From: Burkholderiales bacterium | GTDB taxonomy: Bacteria > Pseudomonadota > Gammaproteobacteria > Burkholderiales > Burkholderiaceae_D | DNA: 62,106 nt | Reading direction: 5' to 3' | Assembly (NCBI GenBank): GCA_016177875.1 | Contig: JACOUL010000016.1 | Span: 1-62,106 of the forward strand | In this document: in pieces, positions 1 through 7,829 of the stretch | Layout of the letters: each line of letters opens with the position of its first letter | How positions within the stretch are numbered: the first letter of the stretch is position 1 | Program-made: the position numbers and the translations under genes | Notes under the pieces: generated by a model | Told to the model about the DNA's origin: nothing | Seen by the model: the letters and a program-made list of their open reading frames with translations, nothing else | The model's database searches: none

Positions 1-131
1 ATCCTACAAATCCTGAGTTTGACCTTGTTTGAAACCACACCGATAAATCAATTACTTATGAAACCCACCGAAAATTCAGAACCGCTTTTCGAGCCCAATC
101 AGCTCTCGCTACTCTGAAAAACGTTGGGACA

Positions 132-236
132 CTACTGATAGGCATTAAATCCTTTGGCCGCGACAGCGTAAAAGACAAATACAGTAAACGGCGCCCATGC
201 GGCCTGCTGAAACGTTTTTTTTATCCAAAATTTCAT
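132..236 (-). CDS. possible small or truncated membrane protein (34 aa)
   Basis: A short reading frame lies just downstream of the coq7-like gene on the same strand. It starts with ATG preceded by a GGAAG ribosome-binding-like sequence about six bases away. The peptide begins MKFWIKKTFQ and continues with a hydrophobic stretch (WAPFTVFVFYAV) that could span a membrane, then ends at TAG. No family is recognised. The stop after a single hydrophobic segment could mean either a genuine small membrane protein or the surviving N-terminus of a longer broken gene; the sequence beyond the stop gives no obvious continuation. Confidence 0.3.
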   Translation of the reverse strand: MKFWIKKTFQQAAWAPFTVFVFYAVAAKGFNAYQ

Positions 237-267
237 GGCGTATCTTCCAAATGAGACCTTCGCTTTC

Positions 268-804
268 TCATCGCATCCCTATCCTAATTACTCCTTCGGT
301 GAAGGCGCTGATCATGAATCGGAAAGGTGCATATAACCTATTCATACCTCCCTCTCCACAGCCAATGTCGCGATGATTCTTCTCGTCGTCGAGAATCGAC
401 TTGACGGCTTCATACGCTTCACAGTCCTGCTTATGCTCAAGGTAGAAAAGCTGTTCATTCAAATGAGTCACAACCACCGATTCAACTGCGCACGTACAAG
501 CCATGATGCCCGGTTTTCCGAAGAAGGCTGAAATAAAACCCATTACCCAACCGCCGAGACCGCAGAGCCAGTAGCTCTTGCACTTGACTCCATTACGCCG
601 CCGTATCTCGTTCCAGAATGTATTCAAATGCCTTTTTTCATCCGCCATAAAACTCTCCAGCAGCGGAACATATTCTCGGCGAAAGAACTTGGAAATCAAT
701 ATCTGCGCCCGGTAGATATTGATAGCACCAAACTCCCCAGCGTGATTCACTTTGAGAATTTTTTTGGGAGTATCAATTGAATTTGTGCTGTCTTGGTACT
801 TCAT
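268..804 (-). CDS. coq7: Coq7-type demethoxyubiquinone hydroxylase (di-iron)
   Basis: Predicted 5-demethoxyubiquinol hydroxylase acting late in ubiquinone synthesis at the inner membrane. The 178-residue protein begins MKYQDSTNSID and soon shows the family hallmark VNHAGEFGAINIYRAQ, whose Glu is a di-iron ligand. Further ligands are visible as ExxH in DEKRH, a Glu in the CAVESVV stretch, and ExxH in DDEKNH, giving the expected two-ExxH ferritin-like four-helix arrangement. The frame is open further upstream to about position 948, but similarity to the family begins only after this ATG and the upstream residues look non-conserved. It stands alone, divergent from the hydrolase gene to its right. 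A Coq7 family assignment is secure; the exact quinone substrate is inferred. Confidence 0.85.
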   Translation of the reverse strand: MKYQDSTNSIDTPKKILKVNHAGEFGAINIYRAQILISKFFRREYVPLLESFMADEKRHLNTFWNEIRRRNGVKCKSYWLCGLGGWVMGFISAFFGKPGIMACTCAVESVVVTHLNEQLFYLEHKQDCEAYEAVKSILDDEKNHRDIGCGEGGMNRLYAPFRFMISAFTEGVIRIGMR

Positions 805-952
805 CTTTCTAAACAATGGGCTCCATATTTTGTTGTTCGATGCGCTTGCATAATTCAGCGCCTGAAAATGAATTGTGCGGCGAGACGCTATGTCGTTATC
901 CGAGTGTATGGCCAAAAATGCAATTTTACAATGAACGCAAAAATGCAAAAAA

Positions 953-970
953 CTGTGAAATCCTTCACAG
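953..970. promoter_or_regulatory. perfect CRP-type palindrome
   Basis: CTGTGAA and TTCACAG arms flank the four bases ATCC, giving a perfect inverted repeat that fits TGTGA-N6-TCACA, the classic CRP-family half-site pair. It lies 54 bases before the ATG of the metallo-hydrolase gene, which is followed by a CRP/FNR-type regulator gene. That regulator keeps an Arg-Glu pair in its recognition helix, as in E. coli CRP, so autoregulation of this two-gene unit is a reasonable inference. Confidence 0.65.
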
Positions 971-1024
971 ATTCCCTTTCGCCTTTCCCCTAGACTGAAA
1001 TCGTCATATCAACGCGAGGCGTCT

Positions 1025-1837
1025 ATGAATACCGCTCAAAATTTTCAACTTACCTTCTTGGGCAGCGGATCGGCTTTTTATATCGGCTCAAATCCCGGCG
1101 AAAATTGGCAAAGCAATTTGCTGATTCAATCGCCTTCCGGCCGGCGCCTTTTGGTTGACTGCGGATCAGACATTCGCTTCTCTTTGCAAGAACAAGGCTT
1201 GGCCGCGAAGGATATCGACGACGTCTTCATCTCCCATCTGCACGCTGATCATGTCGGCGGGTTGGAGTGGCTGGCATTCTCCACAAAGTTTTCGGCGAAT
1301 AAACGCAAGCCCCGCGTCCTGGCGAACCAGATGATCTTGAAGGATTTGTGGTCGCATAGTTTGCGCGGCGGACTCGGTAGCCTTGAAGGAGAATTGGCGA
1401 CGATACGCACTTACTTCGATACGCAGTCCGTCCCGAGCAATAAAGGCTTTGAATGGGAAGGCGTTTATTTTCGTCCGGTGCAAGTTGTCCACAATATCGA
1501 CGGTTACAAAATCTGTCCGACTTTCGGCTTGCTGTTTGACCTCGGTGCGACGCGGATATTTTTTACTGCAGATACGCAATTCGCGCCCAACCAAATCAAC
1601 CGCTTCTACCAAAGCGCTGATTTGATTTTTCACGATTGCGAGACGGCGCCTTTTAGATCAGGTGTTCATGCACACTATGAGCAGCTCATCGGCTTGCCGG
1701 ATGACGTGAAAAGAAAAATGTGGCTGTACCACTATCAACCCGGTCCAAAGAAAGATGCGGCGCTCGACGGATTCGCGGGCTGGATAAAAAAGGGGCAAGG
1801 CTTCATTTTTCCGGCTGACTCTGCTGCAGCCGCATAA
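1025..1837 (+). CDS. metallo-beta-lactamase-fold hydrolase
   Basis: A 270-residue cytoplasmic hydrolase of the MBL superfamily. The dinuclear metal motif HLHADHVGG (HxHxDH) is at about residues 71-76, after a typical LLVDCGSD strand. A second Asp is in FFTADTQF, and later His residues in FHDCE, HAHYEQL and YHYQP are candidate metal ligands of the RNase Z/PhnP-like branch of the superfamily. There is no signal peptide. The substrate cannot be read from sequence; phosphodiesterase or cyclic nucleotide hydrolase activity is possible, and would be interesting because the next gene encodes a cyclic-nucleotide-binding-fold regulator 30 bases downstream. Confidence 0.8.
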   Translation: MNTAQNFQLTFLGSGSAFYIGSNPGENWQSNLLIQSPSGRRLLVDCGSDIRFSLQEQGLAAKDIDDVFISHLHADHVGGLEWLAFSTKFSANKRKPRVLANQMILKDLWSHSLRGGLGSLEGELATIRTYFDTQSVPSNKGFEWEGVYFRPVQVVHNIDGYKICPTFGLLFDLGATRIFFTADTQFAPNQINRFYQSADLIFHDCETAPFRSGVHAHYEQLIGLPDDVKRKMWLYHYQPGPKKDAALDGFAGWIKKGQGFIFPADSAAAA

Positions 1838-1867
1838 CGAGTAAGTCAAACACATTACGGTGCAGCC

Positions 1868-2503
1868 ATGGTTTCCATCGAAATTCTTCGGCAAATTCCC
1901 TGCTTCCATGACCTGGAGCTGGGAGCTTTGAATGCGATTGCGCAAGTCGGCGCAATGCGGACCTTATCCAAGGACGCTTACCTGTTTAGGACGGGGGATA
2001 AAGCCGAAGCGCTATACATCCTGGTTTCCGGTCAACTCTTGGTGTCGCGCGACGATGCGAAGGGAAAGAGATTGCACCTTGCAAGCATCACGCCGGGGAT
2101 CTGCCTCGGCGAAATGGGCTTAAGCCAAGGTGCACCGCGCTCGGCGGACGTATCTGCGAAGATCGATTCTGTCTTGGTCTGTTTTTATCGAAGCGCTTTC
2201 GAAGAACTCGTGCGTGAGCAGCCTGTTTTCGCGTTGACGCTATTGGCCGATTTGTCCAAGAAGCTGCATGAAGCGAACCATCGCCTGGAGAATCGCGTGT
2301 CTTTGTCGGTCAAGGAGCGGCTGTGGGAGGCGCTGAATAAATTGGCGCATGCCGGCTGCATTTCACCGCCGCCCAAGGTGACGCATCTCGCGGCGCAAAT
2401 CGATGCGACGCGGGAAATGACCAGCAAGGCGCTAAATCAGCTGGTGCGCGAGAAAAAAGTGGAGAAGGAATCTTTGGCTTGCTGGAGAATATTTCGGAGT
2501 TAG
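1868..2503 (+). CDS. Crp/Fnr-family transcriptional regulator
   Basis: A 211-residue regulator with an N-terminal cyclic-nucleotide-binding-like beta barrel (residues about 10-120, including GDKAEALYILVSGQL and a GEMGL turn) and a C-terminal winged helix-turn-helix (about 150-205). The putative recognition helix reads DATREMTSKALNQL, keeping the Arg-Glu pair that in E. coli CRP contacts TGTGA half-sites; Lys replaces the third contact Arg. No cysteine cluster of the FNR type is seen, so oxygen sensing by Fe-S is unlikely. Its ligand is unknown. It sits 30 bases after the MBL hydrolase gene and probably shares its transcript and the palindrome at 953. Confidence 0.85.
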   Translation: MVSIEILRQIPCFHDLELGALNAIAQVGAMRTLSKDAYLFRTGDKAEALYILVSGQLLVSRDDAKGKRLHLASITPGICLGEMGLSQGAPRSADVSAKIDSVLVCFYRSAFEELVREQPVFALTLLADLSKKLHEANHRLENRVSLSVKERLWEALNKLAHAGCISPPPKVTHLAAQIDATREMTSKALNQLVREKKVEKESLACWRIFRS

Positions 2504-2510
2504 CGAGGTT

Positions 2511-2536
2511 CGCGATCGGTCGATACACGGATCGCG
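2511..2536. terminator. hairpin between convergent genes (weak terminator candidate)
   Basis: Seven-base arms CGCGATC and GATCGCG flank a 12-base loop in the 43-base gap between two convergent genes. No T-run follows on either side, so it could be a Rho-independent-like hairpin of poor quality or just a chance palindrome. Confidence 0.25.
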
Positions 2537-2546
2537 CTCATCACAT

Positions 2547-4064
2547 TCATGGTGAGCCGGCGCGGTGTGCTCGTATATAGCCGTCGTAAGAACAACTCAG
2601 AAAACTATTCCGACCTGTCGGCAAAACAGCGGTCACAAAATTGTCGTGTTCGGCTTGTTGCAGCAATTTTCCGGAGTTCAGATCCCAAAGTTTGACCTTC
2701 TTATCCTCACCGCTTGTGGCCAGCACATTCTCACCAAGGAATGCGATACACCGTACCGCCGCATCGTGGGCAAGAAATTGAGACTCCGGCCTTACCTTGC
2801 TGGATTCGATAGACCATAAATGCACGGTTCCATGTACATCCCCGGCCGCCATGAGCGCTTGGCTGCAGTTTGTTCCTAAACATCGCAAAGGTGCTGCGGC
2901 TGCAAACGTCTGTAAACATTGTGCATTTTCTGTGGCCCATATTTTGACGGCGCCGTCCTCGGAAGCACTTGCCATCAGATCCGCATTAAGCTCCGCGACC
3001 GCCCAGACCCATCCTTCATGTCCATGGAAGGTTTGCGCCAAACTACCGTCGCTACGCCATATTTTGATCAGATGATCGGCGGCTGCCGTTAAGAGCGATC
3101 CGTTTTTAAGGGAAATCACATTAAGTATGGCGGCTTCATGGGCATGCACTGTTTTTTCACAAGCGCCTGTTTCTAGATTCCAGAAGCGCAGCGTGCGGTC
3201 ACGCGATGCCGATGCCAAGTATCCGGGCGCGGATTGAGTAAGCCCCAGTACCGAACGTTCATGTCCGACTAGGCTGCCGCTCGGTTTTCCATCGGGCGTC
3301 CATAAACGTATAGTCTGATCACGTCCGCCGCTGGCAATCCGGCCATCGTTGAGTCGTGCCATCGTCCAAATGTATCCCTGATGCGAAGGAGTAAACGGAG
3401 CGGCATGCGTCTCGGCGAGCGCAGATTCGCGGCGATAAATTAGATCGCTTCGCATGATGTGCTTGACGCCAGCCGTCACCGGTGCCCCCGCATGCCAGAT
3501 TTCATGATCAAAGATGATGAGACTGCCTGCACGTGGCCGCACCCTGCCGATTTCCGGCGGCGTATCAATACCCGGACCTGCCGCATAAAATACGGTGTCG
3601 CCTCCGGAAAACTCGCCGCCATCGGTTAAATAAATCATGAACGTCAGCTTCGATTGCCGATTCGGGCCGCGATAATGCACGCCGTCCTGATGGACGTTGA
3701 ACTCTTGACCCTCACAATATCGACAAAAACGGATGCGTTCATTGATGGCTTCCATCTGCCAAACAGCGCCGTCGGCTGCAGCAAGGCTTGCCAATGATTG
3801 CGGCATCCGGCCTTGCAAACGCTCGAATAGCCGGCGTGCGAGAGATTCATCATCGACCACCAGACGCTCGTTGTTACGATAGGAAGGCGGATAGTCGGTA
3901 GCCGCTGAACTGAATTGAGCCGTTTCTGCCTTTGCAATCATTTCCTTGCACTCTTGATGCGTCAAAAAGCCGGGAATAACCAAGCAGGTACCCCATTGGC
4001 GACCAAGCGGAAAAGTGGCGTTTATCACAGAGAGCGCTGTTTCGGGCAAGTCGTGGACATTCAT
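2547..4064 (-). CDS. 2OG-Fe(II) oxygenase fused to WD40 propeller
   Basis: A 505-residue two-domain protein. Residues about 25-212 resemble a prolyl-4-hydroxylase-type double-stranded beta-helix dioxygenase. The iron ligands H125 and D127 (HQDG) and H191 (IWHAG) are visible, with R205 in HIMRSDLIY as the likely 2-oxoglutarate anchor. From about residue 229 seven WD40-like repeats follow, ending in motifs such as TIRLW, TLRFW, LIKIW, AVKIW, TVHLW and KVKLW, enough for a complete seven-bladed propeller. There is no signal peptide, so a cytoplasmic protein hydroxylase with a built-in substrate-recruiting platform is inferred. It is divergent from the tetR gene at 4202 and two palindromic operators lie in the gap, so TetR-type repression is likely. 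This domain pairing is unusual. Confidence 0.8.
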   Translation of the reverse strand: MNVHDLPETALSVINATFPLGRQWGTCLVIPGFLTHQECKEMIAKAETAQFSSAATDYPPSYRNNERLVVDDESLARRLFERLQGRMPQSLASLAAADGAVWQMEAINERIRFCRYCEGQEFNVHQDGVHYRGPNRQSKLTFMIYLTDGGEFSGGDTVFYAAGPGIDTPPEIGRVRPRAGSLIIFDHEIWHAGAPVTAGVKHIMRSDLIYRRESALAETHAAPFTPSHQGYIWTMARLNDGRIASGGRDQTIRLWTPDGKPSGSLVGHERSVLGLTQSAPGYLASASRDRTLRFWNLETGACEKTVHAHEAAILNVISLKNGSLLTAAADHLIKIWRSDGSLAQTFHGHEGWVWAVAELNADLMASASEDGAVKIWATENAQCLQTFAAAAPLRCLGTNCSQALMAAGDVHGTVHLWSIESSKVRPESQFLAHDAAVRCIAFLGENVLATSGEDKKVKLWDLNSGKLLQQAEHDNFVTAVLPTGRNSFLSCSYDGYIRAHRAGSP

Positions 4065-4095
4065 GGCGCGGCCTTTAGATTCAAGCTCCGTTCAT

Positions 4096-4121
4096 TTAAA
4101 TTGGTTATTCAACCAATTTAA
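4096..4121. promoter_or_regulatory. palindromic operator 1 (TetR candidate)
   Basis: Perfect 11-base arms TTAAATTGGTT and AACCAATTTAA surround ATTC. The core TTGGTTATTCAACCAA is nearly identical to the second palindrome 61 bases away. It lies about 32 bases upstream of the oxygenase-WD40 start codon, in a position to block that promoter. Confidence 0.75.
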
Positions 4122-4156
4122 TAACAAGATAACCCACGCGAAAACCGATTGCAAGT

Positions 4157-4182
4157 ATAATTTGGTCATACAACCAAATTAT
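4157..4182. promoter_or_regulatory. palindromic operator 2 (TetR candidate)
   Basis: Perfect 10-base arms ATAATTTGGT and ACCAAATTAT surround CATACA. The core TTGGTCATACAACCAA matches operator 1 at 14 of 16 positions. It ends 19 bases before the tetR start codon, as expected for autoregulation by the encoded repressor. Confidence 0.75.
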
Positions 4183-4201
4183 TTTCAGGCAAGAACTATT
4201 T

Positions 4202-4831
4202 ATGTCCAGGAAATCGAATACCGAACAACGGCGTGCGGAGATTGTCTCAGCCTTGCTCGCCGTCATGGCTGACCAGGGCTACGAAAAGGCAACCATCCAA
4301 TCCATTGCCAAACAGGCGGGCTTGACTCCTGGCCTGATTCATTATCACTTTCAAAGCAAAGGTGAAATCCTGATCGCGCTGGTGCATTCGCTCGCCCAGT
4401 TCTCACGCGCACGTTATGCCTATTTCGCTTCGGAAGCGACGACGCCGCGCGAACGTCTAAACGCTTGCATCGATGCACGACTAGCGAAAGGCGAAGGCGC
4501 CAATCCGGATGCGGTTTCTGCCTGGGTGGTTATCGGTGCTGAAGCCGTACGTCAGCCGGAGGTGCGGCAGGCTTATCAAGAGGCGATCTCCAGCGAGCTT
4601 GCGGTTCTTGAAGAAGTCATCACCGAATGCCTAACTGAAGACGGCAAGCGTACCGATAATGCCTCCCCTTTGGCAGCGGCTTTGCTCGCATTCATGGAAG
4701 GCGCATTTCAACTTGCCAGCGCGGCGCGCGACATCATGCCGCAGGGGTATGCCGCCCGCATGGCGATCGAAATGGTGGAACGCTACATCGACGCCGAGCC
4801 CGAAAAAAAACGCCGCAGTTCACGCAAGTAG
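4202..4831 (+). CDS. TetR-family transcriptional regulator
   Basis: A 209-residue one-component repressor. The N-terminal helix-turn-helix occupies about residues 10-57 (ATIQSIAKQAGLTPGLIHYH, with YHF of the TetR signature). The all-helical C-terminal half resembles the BetI-like ligand-binding domains, and a basic tail (EKKRRSSRK) ends the protein. The inducer is unknown. It is divergent from the oxygenase-WD40 gene; the two matching palindromes in the intergenic region are its most likely operators. An HD-domain hydrolase follows 7 bases downstream and is probably co-transcribed. Confidence 0.9.
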   Translation: MSRKSNTEQRRAEIVSALLAVMADQGYEKATIQSIAKQAGLTPGLIHYHFQSKGEILIALVHSLAQFSRARYAYFASEATTPRERLNACIDARLAKGEGANPDAVSAWVVIGAEAVRQPEVRQAYQEAISSELAVLEEVITECLTEDGKRTDNASPLAAALLAFMEGAFQLASAARDIMPQGYAARMAIEMVERYIDAEPEKKRRSSRK

Positions 4832-4838
4832 GCAGACC

Positions 4839-5471
4839 ATGGAATCCGACGACTTACAGAAAAAATGGAATGCTACATGGGGAAGGCTGGGACTGCGCCC
4901 GGCCGGCGATTCGCTTTTTCAACAGCTGCTTGCCGGTTATTCCGGTCCTGGTCGCTTTTACCATAACGTTCAACACTTAGTTGAATGTCTGGACAAGCTT
5001 GAGGGGCTTGCACTACCTGAAGACGCACGTGGCCCGATAGAGCTGGCGCTTTGGTTTCATGACGCCATTTATGACGTTCACCGTCACGACAACGAAGAGC
5101 GAAGCGCGCAATGGGCAGCCGGTTCTTTGCTGAAAGCGGGTGCGCCGTCGGCACTTGCCGAAGCAGTGAGTCAGTTAATTTTGGCGACCCGACACGCCGC
5201 GGAACCGCAGGACGATAACGCGAAGATCGTCGTCGACGTGGACTTGTCCATACTGGCTGCGTCCGAAGAACGCTTTGCCGAGTATGAGCGCCAGATAAGA
5301 CAAGAATACGACCATGTACCCTCCGCCGTATTTACGATGAAACGCAAGAAAGTGCTACAGGGTTTTCTGGATCGTCGGCAAATATACTCGACCGCAAATT
5401 TCCACGCCCGCTTTGAAGAGCGCGCAAGGCAAAACATAAAGGCCGCTCTCGCCGATTATCCAGATCTCTAA
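4839..5471 (+). CDS. HD-superfamily metal-dependent phosphohydrolase
   Basis: A 210-residue predicted hydrolase. The N-terminal part has YHNVQHL with a candidate metal ligand His, followed by the HD doublet in ALWFHDAIYD, a later RHAAEP His and an Asp in VVDVDLSIL, the usual order of HD-domain ligands. The frame is open into tetR, but the ATG at 4839 sits just after the tetR stop and gives a protein of the expected family length. The natural substrate is unknown; the family hydrolyses phosphate esters or nucleotides. Probably translated from the tetR transcript and therefore under the same control. Confidence 0.8.
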   Translation: MESDDLQKKWNATWGRLGLRPAGDSLFQQLLAGYSGPGRFYHNVQHLVECLDKLEGLALPEDARGPIELALWFHDAIYDVHRHDNEERSAQWAAGSLLKAGAPSALAEAVSQLILATRHAAEPQDDNAKIVVDVDLSILAASEERFAEYERQIRQEYDHVPSAVFTMKRKKVLQGFLDRRQIYSTANFHARFEERARQNIKAALADYPDL

Positions 5472-5493
5472 TTGAAACAGAAGCGCATCTGCT

Positions 5494-7809
5494 TTAAGGA
5501 AATTCAGCGGCATATTGATGCACAAACTCTTCTTGCATCGCCGTTTCCAAGGCCCGCGGCGAACGGCTTGTTCGCACTAGTTGGATCGCCGACTCCGGCG
5601 TATGTCCGTAGTGAGATAAATAGGCTGCCGCAACCATCCCAGACCGCCCCAATCCGGCCACGCAATGAATGACGACGCGGCCGTTGCGCGACAAGGCCTC
5701 GTCAATCCACACCTTAATTCTGTTCATCTGCTCGGTAGCGCAGGCTTGCTGATCGATGATGGGTTCATGCAAAACGCTGATACCCATATTGCTTGCACAA
5801 TCAGAAAGAGTTTCCACGCCATAGCCGGCCAGTTCATCTGCCGTCACTAACGTGAGTAGATGCGTTGCTCCTTGCATGCGTAGCGCCGCCATATCCTCGC
5901 TCAGATTGCGCCCATAGTCCTTGCGGCCTGGGAGCAAGGTCAGGCCGACCGACGGCAAGGTCGGAGACAACCAATCGACTCTAAGCGGGCCGGAATTTTT
6001 TGACAGCTTTTCAATTCGAGCCGAGATTTGACCGGCGGCGTACAAAGCCCACAGCCTTTGCCAGCGGTTGCATTCATCGAATCCCAAGGTATGCACGGCA
6101 TAGCGCAACTGACCGATCAACAGCTGCAGCGCATCGCGATCACTTCCGAGCAGAGCAGGATAATATTTGCGTAGCAACCGAATCGATTCCCACGCACGCA
6201 GCAATGTCGGCGATGCGGCGACCAAGCTATTCGCTGGAGGCAAAGGCGCGGCCAAATCGCGCACTTCCAGCAATTGATCCGTCAAACGCGTTGCTGCAAC
6301 AAAGTCTTCTTCATTGTCGATCTTGGTCCAGATGTACAACAGATCATTTTCCAGCTTGATCAAGTCTTTTAATATATGCCCGCGGTGGGCATGAAAGAAA
6401 TCGATCAGCCATACATTGCTATTGGCATCGAGAATGATATTGGCGCCGTTCAAATCCCCATGCACATGTGCGAACCACCAAGAGCGTCCCGGCTGGCGCG
6501 GCATCGTTGCCAATCGATTTTCATAGAAGCTGCATATGTTGGGCGCTCTTATCGAACCCGGCAGAGACACACTTTCTTCATCCGCCGGCGCATCAATGAG
6601 CGCTTCGACCTTTTTCCGTACGCTGGGTGCCCACTGCGGACTGAAGGCGTAATAGTCGAACAGATCGACCGCCTCCCGCTCGGAGGAGCTATAGAGGCGC
6701 GCCAATTGTTCCGCGAAGACCGTATCAAAGATGCGCTCCAGCTCGGCATGCGGCATGCCTTCCATATAGCGGCGCTGCAAAGTATTCGTGATACCGCCGC
6801 CCATGGAGGCGTAACGGTATTTGATCGCGCCGCGCTCGCCCCAATCGGCAAAGTCGGTAATGCGCGGCGCCACATTGCCGAGCACATGTTCGATCTGTTC
6901 GAATGAAGCACGCTCTCTGCCGATCGCTTCGCGCGGTCCGATCTTGATCACGTGCGGCACTTGCTTGCGGCGCTCGCGGTCTATGCCCTCGCATCCCAGC
7001 ACCAGGTTGCCGGAAAAGCCGCCGGACAGCGGCGTCGCCCGAACGCGGCTGCAATCTCTGAACAAATAACTCAACAGCTTGCGGTCGATGTCGCCGGCTT
7101 GCATTTCCCCTTCCAGCTCCAACACCGGTTCCGAAGTCGATGGCTGCAAAAGCGGCGCATCTTCCACTTCACCGCCGAGAAATTCCACAAAGCCGCCAAC
7201 AGAATCGATGATGCGAACGCCCAATATTTTCTTGAGATGTTCCAGCGCCAGAAAATGGTCGCTGCGGCTGGAACTTGCCGTCAGCGCTGAACATACCGCG
7301 ATCTCAGACTCGGGAAACCGTGTCCGCAATTCATAGGCCAGAAAACTGATTTTCGCTTCCGTCCATACGCCGGCAATACCGAAGCGCGTATCCGGCCGCG
7401 CCATATCCGCCAGCGTCTGTGCAAGCGTCGTATCCAGAAAATCGTTGAGGCCGGATGCGTCGACGATCGCCGCTTTCTTTTGCATCGCGTCGGGAATGGC
7501 AAATGCGAATTCAGCTCCCGCTGTATCACGCACGCAATGCTCACCAAACTGCTTTAAATGCTGTTGCTGTGCCGGGTCCAGCGGGTTGTGCCAATCCCGA
7601 ATATGAATCAATCCCAGGCGGCTGTCCGCTTGCTGATACGCCCAAGCCATGGTGCGCGCAACCGGCCCTTCCGCAGGGTTCTCGCCCAATAAGCGGCGCG
7701 CCTCTTCAAAGCCGATATGCAAAAGATTGGGCAAGGGCTCATAGCGGCCGATCGGCGCAACGAAATCGTGCTGCAGACATTGGGTGATGAGGATGGCGGG
7801 TGAGGACAT
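5494..7809 (-). CDS. isochorismatase-like / APH-type kinase / dual-specificity phosphatase fusion
   Basis: A 771-residue three-domain protein ending the NAD operon. Residues about 1-220 have the isochorismatase/nicotinamidase fold pattern, but my alignment places Cys, Asp and Lys where the catalytic Asp, Lys and Cys should be, so this part looks inactive. Residues about 240-600 resemble aminoglycoside-phosphotransferase kinases: Gly-rich PLSGGFSGN, candidate ATP lysine K289 in HVIKIGP, catalytic loop H450-G-D452 with downstream Asn, and metal-binding Asp in LIDFF; these appear intact. Residues about 625-771 form a dual-specificity phosphatase with the intact P-loop HCVAGLGRSG (C716, R722). 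A kinase and a phosphatase on one chain suggests opposing control of one substrate. No good ribosome binding site is visible; it follows the macro gene by 20 bases. Confidence 0.8.
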   Translation of the reverse strand: MSSPAILITQCLQHDFVAPIGRYEPLPNLLHIGFEEARRLLGENPAEGPVARTMAWAYQQADSRLGLIHIRDWHNPLDPAQQQHLKQFGEHCVRDTAGAEFAFAIPDAMQKKAAIVDASGLNDFLDTTLAQTLADMARPDTRFGIAGVWTEAKISFLAYELRTRFPESEIAVCSALTASSSRSDHFLALEHLKKILGVRIIDSVGGFVEFLGGEVEDAPLLQPSTSEPVLELEGEMQAGDIDRKLLSYLFRDCSRVRATPLSGGFSGNLVLGCEGIDRERRKQVPHVIKIGPREAIGRERASFEQIEHVLGNVAPRITDFADWGERGAIKYRYASMGGGITNTLQRRYMEGMPHAELERIFDTVFAEQLARLYSSSEREAVDLFDYYAFSPQWAPSVRKKVEALIDAPADEESVSLPGSIRAPNICSFYENRLATMPRQPGRSWWFAHVHGDLNGANIILDANSNVWLIDFFHAHRGHILKDLIKLENDLLYIWTKIDNEEDFVAATRLTDQLLEVRDLAAPLPPANSLVAASPTLLRAWESIRLLRKYYPALLGSDRDALQLLIGQLRYAVHTLGFDECNRWQRLWALYAAGQISARIEKLSKNSGPLRVDWLSPTLPSVGLTLLPGRKDYGRNLSEDMAALRMQGATHLLTLVTADELAGYGVETLSDCASNMGISVLHEPIIDQQACATEQMNRIKVWIDEALSRNGRVVIHCVAGLGRSGMVAAAYLSHYGHTPESAIQLVRTSRSPRALETAMQEEFVHQYAAEFP

Positions 7810-7829
7810 GGCGAATATATTGTGTATGA

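Noticed and set aside
5494..7809. N-terminal isochorismatase domain as a second nicotinamidase
   Set aside because: The expected Asp, Lys and Cys positions appear substituted, and an intact PncA heads the same operon.
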